NCBI GenBank assembly: GCA_003597945.1
Contig: QZJS01000123.1
Span: forward strand, 1 to 40,726
Reading direction: 5' to 3'
Length of the DNA: 40,726 nucleotides
Origin: Desulfobacteraceae bacterium
Lineage (GTDB): Bacteria > Desulfobacterota > Desulfobacteria > Desulfobacterales > Desulfosalsimonadaceae
The position numbers were made by a program, and so were the translations under genes. The notes under the pieces were generated by a model. It ran no database searches, was not told the origin of the DNA, and worked only from the letters and a program-made list of their open reading frames with translations. Positions 8,539 through 17,240 of this stretch are shown piece after piece. The number at the start of each line of letters is the position of its first letter. The stretch's first letter is position 1.

Positions 8539-9315
8539 ATGATCGATCTGCACAGCCATATACTGCCGGGTCTGGATGACGGGCCGGAAACATTGGAACA
8601 AAGCATTGAAATGGCCCGATTATATGAAAAAGCCGGTTTTACGGCCGTTGTCGCCACTCCCCACTGGATCGCCGGCTCCCGCTGGGCGCCGGACAGGGAT
8701 CTGATTTGCGAGCGCGTTGCCCTGCTCCGTCAGGCACTGTCGCTGCAAGAGATGCGACTGATGATTTACCCGGGAATGGAGATCGCCATGGACGGGGATC
8801 TGCCGGACCTGATGAATACGAAACATCTTATCCCATTGGCGGAACAATCGTATGTTCTGCTGGAAACGCCTTTTCAACGGCTTCCCGCGGGATGGGAATC
8901 GTTGACGGCCCAGTTGATGGAAAAGGGATTCCGCATTTTGCTGGCCCATCCGGAGCGGTGCCGCCAGCTCAATGAGCATCCGGAAATTTTTGAAGAACTC
9001 ATTGATGCCGGCATTTATCTCCAGGTCAATATGGGAGCGTTTACGGGAGAATACGGAGTAAGCGCCGAAAATACGGCATATTATCTGGCCGACAAAAGAT
9101 GCATTCACTGCCTGGCCACGGACGCGCACGACGCGTCGCATCGGAGTCCCGCCCGGGCGCCCGGTGCTGTCAGACGCATTAAAAAGCAAATCGGCGAAAA
9201 CAATCTGGACCTGCTGTTCCGGTTGAACCCCACGCGGATAATTGACGGCAGCCCCCTGGCATCCATGGAAAAACCGGTTCCGACAAAACAGAGGAAAATA
9301 TGGGGCAGTCGATAA
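8539..9315 (+). CDS. CpsB/YwqE-type PHP tyrosine-protein phosphatase
   Basis: The 258-aa PHP-fold protein has metal-binding motifs DLHSHILPGLDDGP (residues 3-16), ATPHW (39-43), LAHPERC and ATDAHDASHRSP. Its length matches CpsB/Wzd-cognate phosphatases, which use metal ions to remove phosphate from the tyrosine cluster of the capsule kinase. That lets polymerization cycles proceed. The target is almost certainly the kinase two genes downstream, whose tail is tyrosine-rich. The next gene starts inside this one (16-nt overlap). The use of a PHP enzyme rather than a low-molecular-weight phosphatase (Wzb) is common outside the enterobacteria. Confidence 0.93.
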   Translation: MIDLHSHILPGLDDGPETLEQSIEMARLYEKAGFTAVVATPHWIAGSRWAPDRDLICERVALLRQALSLQEMRLMIYPGMEIAMDGDLPDLMNTKHLIPLAEQSYVLLETPFQRLPAGWESLTAQLMEKGFRILLAHPERCRQLNEHPEIFEELIDAGIYLQVNMGAFTGEYGVSAENTAYYLADKRCIHCLATDAHDASHRSPARAPGAVRRIKKQIGENNLDLLFRLNPTRIIDGSPLASMEKPVPTKQRKIWGSR

Positions 9316-10502
9316 TAAAAATCTCCATAACCCTTTTTCTGGCGGTGCTGGCGCTATGGGCGGCGAATTATGGGTGGTTGAGCTATAACTATTCAAAAAT
9401 AAATAAAATTCAATCTATTCCTTCGGAGCAAAGCCTCTCGTATTTTCCCCATAGCCTTTATGAGGCCGGGCTTAAGGCCTGGTATGAAAATGATTTGGAC
9501 ACGGCCGATACCCTCTGGTTCCGCGCTGCGCGGGCCAATGTCCTGCTGATCGACGCCTGGCTCGGACTGGTTCAAACCAGTATTGCCGATAAAAATTTTG
9601 CGCGCGCCGTCAAGATCCTGACATGGACGGATCATCTGACCCGTGATGTGATCAAATGGAAATGGAAGCATATTCTCCTGGCCAGGGAACTGGGGCTTGG
9701 GGGCATGTTTGCGCGCAACATCAATTTTGTGATATCATCTGAACCCTTGCGGGCTGATGCCCTGCAACTGCTGGACATAAGCAGCAACCGGGACAGCAGG
9801 AAGGCAATGGATGTGCTGACCACGGACAACCTGCCCCACTACCTGGCGTGGCTGATCAGATGGCAACGAACCGGCGACGCGCTTGCGGTATGGGACGCAA
9901 TGCCCGAAATCCAAAAAACACAAACTCTTGCCGAAATCGTTGTTGATTTTCTGGTGCGGCAAAAAGAATATCATCGTGCGGCCGACATTCACCAAAACAC
10001 CGGCCGAGCCGATGAAACAATAATAAATCCGGGTTTTGAGCGGGAAATCACCGGGAAAGGCTTTGACTGGCGGCTCTGGGAGGAGCGCGACCTTTGGCAT
10101 ATCCAACGGGCGCGCGGGGAAGGCATTGACGGCGGGCATGCGATCCGGATAACCTTCAAGGGAAAAGAAAACATTCAATTTTATCACTTCCGGCAGATTG
10201 TTCCCGTGGAACCCCGTAAACATTACCGGTTGACTTTCTGGTGGCGCAGCCGGGACATCACCACGGATCAGCGGCCTTTTTTTGAAATCGCCTGCCCGGA
10301 CAGCAGGGATAGATACTGGCGGACGGATATGATCCCTTCAACCACAGGCTGGCGGAAAGAAAGCATGACGTTTTCCCCGCCCGAAGGATGCGCGGCCGTC
10401 ACCCTCCGCCTCAACCGGCATGCCAGCCGTCGTTTTGATGCCGATATCGCCGGAACGATGTGGCTGGATAATTTTATACTTGAAAGAGAAGAACGCCCAT
10501 GA
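9300..10502 (+). CDS. Membrane-anchored helical-repeat protein with C-terminal jelly-roll domain
   Basis: The 400-aa protein has one N-terminal membrane segment (residues 7-25), so most of it should be periplasmic. Residues 50-150 form TPR-like helices (EAGLKAWYENDLDTADTLWF and following). From about 241 a beta-rich domain starts INPGFEREITGKGFDW and ends TMWLDNFILERE. That layout resembles carbohydrate-binding jelly-roll domains of the CBM4/9 type. A role as scaffold or glycan-binding factor in polymer assembly is inference. The gene is locked into the operon by a 16-nt overlap with cpsB and a 4-nt ATGA overlap with the kinase gene. I recognise no named homologue. Confidence 0.75.
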   Translation: MGQSIIKISITLFLAVLALWAANYGWLSYNYSKINKIQSIPSEQSLSYFPHSLYEAGLKAWYENDLDTADTLWFRAARANVLLIDAWLGLVQTSIADKNFARAVKILTWTDHLTRDVIKWKWKHILLARELGLGGMFARNINFVISSEPLRADALQLLDISSNRDSRKAMDVLTTDNLPHYLAWLIRWQRTGDALAVWDAMPEIQKTQTLAEIVVDFLVRQKEYHRAADIHQNTGRADETIINPGFEREITGKGFDWRLWEERDLWHIQRARGEGIDGGHAIRITFKGKENIQFYHFRQIVPVEPRKHYRLTFWWRSRDITTDQRPFFEIACPDSRDRYWRTDMIPSTTGWRKESMTFSPPEGCAAVTLRLNRHASRRFDADIAGTMWLDNFILEREERP

Positions 10503-12778
10503 CCAGTGACAACAATATGCCCGTCAAGACATCAGACGCCGGCCGTCAGCAATTCCTGCCCAGCACGGAATACCGATCCGCCATTCCCGGAAAGGTGGAA
10601 GAGGAAATCCATCTCCGGGACTATCTGGAAGTCATACTCCGGCGCAAATGGGTGGTGCTGGGCATGCTTTTTTTCACCTTTATCTCAACCCTGATCTTCA
10701 GCCTGACATCGGAAAAATATTACCAGGCCATCGGGACCATTGAAGTCAATCAGGACGCCCAGAAGGTTACCAAATTCGAAGATGTGGTCAAAGAAGGTTA
10801 TCGGCTTCACGAAGAGTTCAAAACAACCCAGGTGGCCCTGCTGACCAGCGACGCCCTGGCGCGGCGGGTGATTGATGTATTGAATCTGAATGAACATCCG
10901 ATCCTTGTCGAGGAATCGGATAATCCGGCGGATACGGGATTTTTCGGAGTCATCAAAACAGGCATCAAGTCTTTTATTCAAAAAAGTGCCGCAAAGGAAA
11001 GCTTACAGGAAGATCATGACCTTATCCAGAGCCGAAAAAAAGATATCGTGCTGACGTTTTATAAAAAATGTCTGGAAGTGACCGCGGAAAAAGGTTCCAT
11101 GCTGATCCATGTCGCTTTTACATCCCCGAGCCGGCAGCTATCCCGTGATGCGGTCAATACATTGCTGGATGAATTCATCAACTGGAAAATGGATCAGAAG
11201 GTGGAATCCTCCCGGCAGGCCCGGGAGTATTTGATGAAACAGATCGATCGGGCCAAGATCAACCTGGAAAAAGCCGAGGAACAGCAAAATCAATTCGCCA
11301 GGCAGGCCGGCATTGTTTCCATGGACAGCCGGCTCAACAGTGTTTTCCGCCAGCTCGAAGACATCAACGCGGCCCTGGGGCAGGCCGAGGCGGACCTGAT
11401 CGCCAAAAAATCAAAATACGAGCAGACCTTAAAAGACGGGCCGTCAAATCTGCCGGAAGTTCTGGAAAGCCAGTTGATCCGCAATTTAAAGTCCGAATAT
11501 GCCATGCTGTATTCGCATTACGAGGATATGGCCAACATTTTTCACGATGAGTACCCGGACCTTAAAACCATTCGGCAGCGGATGCAAAGCATCGAAGCGC
11601 GCATTGACAATGAATCGGAAAAAATATTTTCCGCCATCCGGCATGATTATCAGGTGGCGGAAAACCATGTAGAGGGCATCCGGGCAAGACTCGACCAGGT
11701 CCAGCAGCAGGCCCTGGAACTCAATGAACGCGCCACACAGTATTTAATCATGGCCCGTGAGGTGGAAACCAACAAGGCCATTTACCAGAGTCTATTGGAA
11801 AGGGCCAAGGAAATCGAGACCATGGCGGGCATTTCCCCCGGCAATATTCAGATTGTGGATCAGGCCATGCTGCCGCTGTTTCCATACAAACCCGATGTGA
11901 AAAAAAATCTGCTGATGGCCATTGTCCTGGGATTAATGGCCGGTATCGGCGGGGCCTTTCTGCTGGAATACTTTGCTGATACCATTACCAATCCGGATCA
12001 CATCGCCGATCGGTTCCACATTCCGATCCTGGGTGTGATCCCCCTGGAAAAACCCACTCCCGGCCAGGCGCTTGAACGCATCTTCACCGACGATCCCCGG
12101 GCGCGCATGTCTGAAGCTTTCCGGACATCACGGGTATCGATTCAACTGTCCGGGGCCGCCGCAAACGCGCGATGCTTTGCCATCACCAGCACCGGCCCGG
12201 GGGAAGGCAAAACAACCATTGCCGCCAATCTGGCACAGACTTTTGCCAATGCGGGGGAAAAAGTCGTACTCATCGACGCGGATCTTCGAAAACCAAGGCT
12301 GCACATGGTTTTCCCCGATACGGCCGGCCGTGCCAACGGTCATGGTCTTTCCAGTTATCTGGCGGGCTTGGCCCCATGGGACGCCATTGTAAAATCTGCT
12401 TCTGAAAATCTGTTTCTGATTGCCTCCGGACCGATCCCTCCAAATCCGGTGGAACTTCTGGCATCAAACCGTCTGGCCCGATTGATCGAAGAGCTTTCCG
12501 AAACCTACGACAGGATCATTTTCGACGCCCCCCCTTATTATGGTTTTGCCGACATTCTGGTGCTGTCGCGTCAGGTCGGCGGCATTATCCTGGTATCGGC
12601 CATTGACCAGACAACCCGCAGCGGGCTGAGACATTTTCTGACCGCCATCGGCAATGTGCAGGCAACGATGCTGGGATGCATCGTCAACAAGATGAATTTA
12701 AACCGGCGCTATGGATACAAGTCATACTATCACGGGTATTACCAGCCCGAGCAGCACGATACACGGCGGCTGTCATGA
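10499..12778 (+). CDS. Polysaccharide co-polymerase and tyrosine autokinase (Wzc/GumC type)
   Basis: The 759-aa protein fuses a Wzz chain-length domain to a BY-kinase. The N-terminus has a Wzz segment (IHLRDYLEVILRRKW, then a membrane helix at about residues 50-70). A long coiled-coil periplasmic region runs about 215-430, and a second membrane helix follows near 475. The cytoplasmic kinase has Walker A (TGPGEGKTTIAAN, near 563), Walker A' (VVLIDADLRKPR, near 590) and Walker B (IIFDAPP, near 673). The tail has six tyrosines in a 13-residue span (RRYGYKSYYHGYY), the expected autophosphorylation cluster. It should control polymer length and export, with dephosphorylation by the upstream CpsB-like enzyme. 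It overlaps its neighbours on both sides by 4 nt. Confidence 0.95.
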   Translation: MTSDNNMPVKTSDAGRQQFLPSTEYRSAIPGKVEEEIHLRDYLEVILRRKWVVLGMLFFTFISTLIFSLTSEKYYQAIGTIEVNQDAQKVTKFEDVVKEGYRLHEEFKTTQVALLTSDALARRVIDVLNLNEHPILVEESDNPADTGFFGVIKTGIKSFIQKSAAKESLQEDHDLIQSRKKDIVLTFYKKCLEVTAEKGSMLIHVAFTSPSRQLSRDAVNTLLDEFINWKMDQKVESSRQAREYLMKQIDRAKINLEKAEEQQNQFARQAGIVSMDSRLNSVFRQLEDINAALGQAEADLIAKKSKYEQTLKDGPSNLPEVLESQLIRNLKSEYAMLYSHYEDMANIFHDEYPDLKTIRQRMQSIEARIDNESEKIFSAIRHDYQVAENHVEGIRARLDQVQQQALELNERATQYLIMAREVETNKAIYQSLLERAKEIETMAGISPGNIQIVDQAMLPLFPYKPDVKKNLLMAIVLGLMAGIGGAFLLEYFADTITNPDHIADRFHIPILGVIPLEKPTPGQALERIFTDDPRARMSEAFRTSRVSIQLSGAAANARCFAITSTGPGEGKTTIAANLAQTFANAGEKVVLIDADLRKPRLHMVFPDTAGRANGHGLSSYLAGLAPWDAIVKSASENLFLIASGPIPPNPVELLASNRLARLIEELSETYDRIIFDAPPYYGFADILVLSRQVGGIILVSAIDQTTRSGLRHFLTAIGNVQATMLGCIVNKMNLNRRYGYKSYYHGYYQPEQHDTRRLS

Positions 12779-14565
12779 GCAAAAAACAGCCACTGGATCA
12801 TGAACCGATAGATGTAAAAATTCCGGGCCGCTTTGTCGGTTTTGCGGCCAATGAGCACGACACCCCCGCCCTGATCCGCGGGATCGCCGAAAACAACGAT
12901 TACCTGGCCTGCTGCGCGGCGATCTTTTATGCCGGCTCCGTCAAAAATTCCCGTTTATCGTCGCTGCAGCGGTCTCTGGCCGATGAAATATCCCGCCGAA
13001 ATCTCTCTTTTGACGGCATCAAAAATAAACTGCTTCCCGTGGCGTCCGTCCTCGGGCTTTGCGATGCCCGCTGCGGCGTCATGCCGAAAGATTATTACCG
13101 GATCCTCGCTATTGATCCCGCCTCCGGGTTCGAAGACATAAAAAAAGCCTACCGGGAAAAAGCCCGGCTGGCTCATCCTGATATTACGGGCGGCGATGGG
13201 AAGCAATTTCTTGATATTCAGGAAGCCTACACCATTTTATCGGACCCGTCCCTTCGCCGGCGCTACGATGCCAGCCGTAATGCCATTCAATCATGGGCCT
13301 GGTCGGAATCATCAACAAAACGCGGACGGACGGCGGATAAAAAACCGGCGGCACATGGACGCTATGGATATTTTTTTGCCGCGGCCATTGGCGTGATGAT
13401 CGGCATCGCCTTTATGGCCGATGCGCTGTTTCAGGAAATGTCGCTGGTGGATGGCCCCGTCTCACGGCTTTCCGAAACGCAACCCCCGGAAACCGTGATG
13501 GAGGAACACGTGGCGCCGGACGCTTCGAACCCGGCGGATCATGACATACCGGCCACCCCGCCGGAAACGGTCCTTCAACCGGAACCGGCTGTTGCCGTAT
13601 CCCAGCCCCCTGTTTCACATGAAGATATGCAGCTCGCATTATCCACGGGCGCCATTAATGCAAAATCCGGCGCTGATGAAAAGCCTGACGATAGGGCTGA
13701 CAGTGATATCCAGAAAGATACACCTGAAGCAAAACCGCAGAAAGTTGCCCCGGTTCAGCCGTTGCCCGCAACTCCGAAAAAACCGGAATCCATTGCCCCC
13801 CCCGCCGATGCGGCAATTGACGATGCAAAACATGCGGAAACACCCCGTTTGCTGCCTGCGCCTCCGCCCACAGCGTCAAGCCCGCCGGAATCCCGGAAAG
13901 CAGACATCATGGAGGGCAAAACAAAGAATAAATCGGCGGCCGATGATTCTATTCATATGGCAAAAGTCGCGGTGGATGCCGAGGAAGTTTCCGCCATCCG
14001 GCCTGTGAAGCCGGAAACCCAAGGCGATACAATGCCGCCCGCTCCACCAGAAACGGCCGCGCCAACCCATATGGATTCCTCCGATAGTCTGCCCGCTCCT
14101 TCCGCATCAATGGCCATGATGGAGATCCAGCCTGAAGAACCCATCGAGTCTGTCCCACCGCCCACCGCTGCCGAGGATCCTTCTCATCCTCCGGATGCCG
14201 TCGCGCTTGCGGCGTTTTTGGAGCGTTATTGCCGGGCTTATGAAAGCAAAGATATCGAGACCTTTATGACGTTCTTTACGGCAAACGCCCTGGAAAACCA
14301 GAAACCGATCAACAGCCTGATTCCCGTTTACCGGAACAATTTCCAGATGCTGGACCGGATCAACTACCACATCGACCTGCTTGGGTTCACGATGGATCCG
14401 GATTCAGGCCGCATCCGCATCCATGGGGCTTTCAGCCTGGCATGGCTGAAAAAAAACGAAGAGACATGGAACCGGTATCACGGCGATATCCGGATGGATC
14501 TGGCAGGAGATTCATCCGAATCTTTTCAGATCGAGCAGCTTGTCTACGCGTTTGAAAACCGATGA
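12775..14565 (+). CDS. Membrane-anchored J-domain protein with C-terminal NTF2-like domain
   Basis: The protein has 596 aa from the ATG at 12775, which overlaps the kinase stop as ATGA; an upstream in-frame extension inside the kinase gene is unlikely. Residues 1-100 form an unrecognised helical region with several cysteines. Residues 105-168 are a J-domain (DYYRILAIDPASGFEDIKKAY, HPD at 134-136, AYTILSDPSLRRRYD). A single membrane helix follows at about 198-219. Residues 225-475 are a long Pro/Ala/Glu-rich linker, and about 480-596 look like an NTF2/SnoaL-like fold (FLERYCRAYESKDIETFMTFF). The J-domain would face the cytoplasm and could recruit Hsp70; the C-terminal domain would be periplasmic. 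It is the last gene of the polysaccharide operon. The role is unknown. Confidence 0.85.
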   Translation: MSKKQPLDHEPIDVKIPGRFVGFAANEHDTPALIRGIAENNDYLACCAAIFYAGSVKNSRLSSLQRSLADEISRRNLSFDGIKNKLLPVASVLGLCDARCGVMPKDYYRILAIDPASGFEDIKKAYREKARLAHPDITGGDGKQFLDIQEAYTILSDPSLRRRYDASRNAIQSWAWSESSTKRGRTADKKPAAHGRYGYFFAAAIGVMIGIAFMADALFQEMSLVDGPVSRLSETQPPETVMEEHVAPDASNPADHDIPATPPETVLQPEPAVAVSQPPVSHEDMQLALSTGAINAKSGADEKPDDRADSDIQKDTPEAKPQKVAPVQPLPATPKKPESIAPPADAAIDDAKHAETPRLLPAPPPTASSPPESRKADIMEGKTKNKSAADDSIHMAKVAVDAEEVSAIRPVKPETQGDTMPPAPPETAAPTHMDSSDSLPAPSASMAMMEIQPEEPIESVPPPTAAEDPSHPPDAVALAAFLERYCRAYESKDIETFMTFFTANALENQKPINSLIPVYRNNFQMLDRINYHIDLLGFTMDPDSGRIRIHGAFSLAWLKKNEETWNRYHGDIRMDLAGDSSESFQIEQLVYAFENR

Positions 14566-14578
14566 GCAACGAACCGAT

Positions 14579-14604
14579 GAAACAAAATTTGGCGGCAGTC
14601 GCCA
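14579..14604 (-). terminator. Candidate intrinsic terminator for the metalloprotease gene
   Basis: Read on the minus strand, a TGGCG/CGCCA stem (14600-14604 with 14590-14594, five-base loop) is followed by AAATTTTGTTTC. It lies about 50 bases past the protease stop. A larger hairpin, AGATGCG/CGCATCT (14604-14610 with 14624-14630, extended inside by CCG/CGG), sits just before it and may act on both converging transcripts. Confidence 0.45.
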
Positions 14605-14654
14605 GATGCGGACCGCTCTCCGGCGCATCTTGATGCCTGCCGCGTTAAGCCCCA

Positions 14655-16166
14655 TCACGGTCGGATGCCGGTGATTTTCTCCAATACATAGACGGCCTCG
14701 GCGATGCCGATTTTTTCATCGCCGTTGACATCGGTTTCCGGAAAAATCTCTCCAGTGGAAATACCGGCGGCGATCTGCAGGGCCATGACAGCGTCATCCA
14801 GATCAAGCACACCGTCATTGTTCACGTCTCCCGGAAGAAAAACCGGCACTTCCGCGCGATACGCGGCAATTACATGCTTGATTTCCCGGATATTCCGGGC
14901 GTTGTCTCCATCTGCCGCATGACCGGTGGGAACGCCCTGGTGGGTGATGTCGGGGTTGGAATAATAAGCAACCTGCGTGTGGTTCAGACCATCGGCAAAA
15001 TAAGTGCCGCTCGCGTAAGTCATCACCGAGCAATAGCGGCCGCTGTCGGTTCCGGTCCACCGCCATCCCGCGGAATAACTGTAGAGCCCCGGCCCGGGTT
15101 GGACCGTCTGCTGCTTGTGATGGTGCAGCCCCATGTTATGCCCCATTTCATGAATATGCGTGTACGTAATTTTCGCCTGCTGCACGCGAGTAATGGAAAA
15201 GGCATAAGCAGGCCGGCCGGATGTTGAATTCAGCAACCAGGCAATCCCTCCGGTGTCCTCCACCTTGGTAAACATGGCCACAAGATCCGCGCCATAGGCA
15301 TCGCGCCAGCCGTGGACCTCGTCCATGTATCCGTCAGCCGTTGCGGTTAAGCGATCTAAATCCGTTCCACTATTGCCGCTTTCCGTATAGCTCACCTCCT
15401 GTGCATAAACCAGCCGCATCGTCACCATCGTATTGCTGTTGTCCAAAACAAGCTGGGCCTTTTCCATGGCCTGGGCCATTACCAGTGTGATTCCGCCCCC
15501 ATTGGCATCCGCCCATGTTCTGGCTGCCGGGGTGTAGACAATCATGACGTCAATGGTCGCCGGGTCGTTTACCCCCTGGTTCAACATCACCGGATCATCA
15601 CGCGTTTGGATTTCTTCTTCCATCATTGGCGGCGGAATCAGGACCGGCGCATCCTCAATCTTATCGACCCGGGCGGGATCGACTTCCAGAAGGTAATGGG
15701 ACTGATCCCCGGCATCAAAGACAATGGCATATCGCTTGCCGATTTCCGGAATACGGATGGAGGCTGTGCTCCGGCCGTCATGGGTGGAGATAAGAATATA
15801 TCCCAGCGGGTAACCAGCCAACCGGCCGCGAACGGTTACCGTTCCATTGACATCTTCCGCCACCCGATCGATGGCCGCCGTATAATCGGCATCAGGAAAC
15901 AGGGAAAGAAGGAGCGTGTCTCCTTTCACCAGCCCATCGGGCTTGCCTGCCAGCGGCAGCAGATCCACTTTCCGCATCCGGGTGGCGGCTTTGAACATCC
16001 CCTCATTCTTCGACTCCGGCGCCTGTATGGCATCTCCCACCGCCTCCTCGGCAAACAGGCCATATTGTGCGGCATCCGATGCAGATGGCGCCGGTAATAG
16101 AAACAACAGGAACAAAAAAGGCAATAATACGAGCAGGCGAGACTTTTTTTTCATTGATTCAAACAT
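14655..16166 (-). CDS. Secreted metzincin metalloprotease with C-terminal dockerin-like repeats
   Basis: The 503-aa protein starts at an ATG with GGGG nine bases upstream. It has a signal peptide (residues 5-33, lysines then a leucine-rich core). A pro-region to about 200 is followed by a catalytic domain opening DVMIVYTPAARTWA. The zinc site HExxHxxGxxH is intact (H339, E340, H343, G346, H349), and CSVMTYAS near 379-386 supplies the Met-turn, so it belongs to the reprolysin-like metzincins. The C-terminal end holds two calcium-loop helices, DVNNDGVLDLDDA (447-459) and DVNGDEKIGIAEA (479-491), resembling a type I dockerin. It should act outside the cell. The gene converges on the polysaccharide operon and is divergent from the IPTL-CTERM gene. 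Confidence 0.9.
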   Translation of the reverse strand: MFESMKKKSRLLVLLPFLFLLFLLPAPSASDAAQYGLFAEEAVGDAIQAPESKNEGMFKAATRMRKVDLLPLAGKPDGLVKGDTLLLSLFPDADYTAAIDRVAEDVNGTVTVRGRLAGYPLGYILISTHDGRSTASIRIPEIGKRYAIVFDAGDQSHYLLEVDPARVDKIEDAPVLIPPPMMEEEIQTRDDPVMLNQGVNDPATIDVMIVYTPAARTWADANGGGITLVMAQAMEKAQLVLDNSNTMVTMRLVYAQEVSYTESGNSGTDLDRLTATADGYMDEVHGWRDAYGADLVAMFTKVEDTGGIAWLLNSTSGRPAYAFSITRVQQAKITYTHIHEMGHNMGLHHHKQQTVQPGPGLYSYSAGWRWTGTDSGRYCSVMTYASGTYFADGLNHTQVAYYSNPDITHQGVPTGHAADGDNARNIREIKHVIAAYRAEVPVFLPGDVNNDGVLDLDDAVMALQIAAGISTGEIFPETDVNGDEKIGIAEAVYVLEKITGIRP

Positions 16167-16320
16167 GTTTTATCCCCTTATCTAAACGACTTTTTGGATA
16201 CCAGTTTTTCATGGCGTTCACATTCGTTCCCGAACTGATCTGTGCTAAACAAAACACATAAAAACAAAGACTTTCACGGGAATTATGCCCTCTCGGGAAA
16301 ATCATTTTTTTTAAAAAGAA

Positions 16321-16350
16321 TTGATTTCTAATAGTAATCATGCATATAAA
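16321..16350 (+). promoter_or_regulatory. Candidate sigma-70-type promoter of the IPTL-CTERM gene
   Basis: TTGATT at 16321-16326 (4 of 6 matches) and TATAAA at 16345-16350 (5 of 6) are separated by 18 bases, which predicts a start near 16357 and a leader of about 70 nt. This is the best promoter match in the divergent gap 16167-16426. Confidence 0.5.
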
Positions 16351-16361
16351 TTGCGCAATTT
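16348..16361. promoter_or_regulatory. 14-bp perfect palindrome over the -10/start region (candidate operator)
   Basis: AAATTGCGCAATTT is a perfect palindrome that overlaps the end of the predicted -10 element and the expected transcription start. A dimeric regulator bound here would be expected to block initiation. The regulator is unknown. Confidence 0.4.
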
Positions 16362-16426
16362 TATGGCCAGTAAACTCCGCAGGCTTGATACGTGATATAA
16401 ACAATAAATACAGGGAGAAAGTAAAC

Positions 16427-17224
16427 ATGAAAAAATTGTTTCTCGTCGTGTTGTTGATTTTATTTGGTTTTGCAACTGTTCAGGCAGCGACTTTTACAAC
16501 CAATCCTTTCCCGCCTGATAAACCCCAGGAGCCTACCCGGGGAGTCCCCGGACCAAATACCATCACCCAGTCTTTAGATACCGCCACCGTTACTAACGGC
16601 AACTCGGTATCCTGTAATGCCGGAAGCCTCCATACGGACAACAGCTATATTAGGCGTTTCGACCTGGATGGCGATCATAATATTCAAAGATCATTTGATA
16701 TTAATAATGTTACCATTGGTGTGGAAGTCGCTTCTTCCGCCGGCGCCGCCGGTCAACCGCTGGTCGTCAATCTCTACACGATTGCCGCCGGCGATGCCCT
16801 GCTGTTTGCCAACTTGACCCCAATCGGCCAAGCGGTTTTTCCCGCTTTTGCGGACACATCCCTTGCAATTGTCGATCTGCCGGTAACCGGCACGGTTAAT
16901 GACCCCGCATCACAGGATCTGGTGGTTGAAATTTTTCTGCCCAATGGTCAGTCAGCCGGACACAGCTTCTTTATCGGCTCTAATGCCAACGGAGAAATTG
17001 CGCCCACCTATCTTGCCGCGGCCGACTGCGGTGCTCCGGAACCTGCCACAACGGCAAGCATTGGCTTTCCCAATATGCATCTGCTGATGTTGGTTGACGG
17101 GGTGGAGAGCGCCGCCGCTCCCATCCCGACGATGTCTGAATGGGGAATGATTCTCTTGGGATTGATTTTGTCTGTTTCAGCCATTACGATTTTGCGCCGG
17201 AAACGCAACACTGCCGGCATGTAA
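16427..17224 (+). CDS. IPTL-CTERM sorting-domain protein (predicted exosortase substrate)
   Basis: The protein has 265 aa from the ATG at 16427, which follows a strong AGGGAG ribosome site; an upstream in-frame ATG lacks one. An N-terminal signal peptide (MKKLFLVVLLILFGFATVQA) leads into a beta-rich secreted region. The C-terminus has a tripartite sorting signal: IPTMSEWG (233-240), a hydrophobic helix, and the basic end RRKR. This fits the IPTL-CTERM signal, which is paired with exosortase H in the literature. The protein is probably cleaved, processed and displayed on or released from the surface. No exosortase gene is in the window. The function of the body is unknown. Confidence 0.88.
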   Translation: MKKLFLVVLLILFGFATVQAATFTTNPFPPDKPQEPTRGVPGPNTITQSLDTATVTNGNSVSCNAGSLHTDNSYIRRFDLDGDHNIQRSFDINNVTIGVEVASSAGAAGQPLVVNLYTIAAGDALLFANLTPIGQAVFPAFADTSLAIVDLPVTGTVNDPASQDLVVEIFLPNGQSAGHSFFIGSNANGEIAPTYLAAADCGAPEPATTASIGFPNMHLLMLVDGVESAAAPIPTMSEWGMILLGLILSVSAITILRRKRNTAGM

Positions 17225-17240
17225 ACGGGATGTCTTGAAA

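Noticed and set aside
12676..12774. N-terminal extension of the J-domain protein inside the kinase gene
   Set aside because: The extension is the kinase gene read in another frame, and the ATGA junction at 12775 is the normal arrangement for this operon.
14562..14633. 23-codon ORF overlapping the J-domain stop as ATGA
   Set aside because: Too short, no recognisable sequence, and its end lies in a hairpin that better fits termination between convergent genes.
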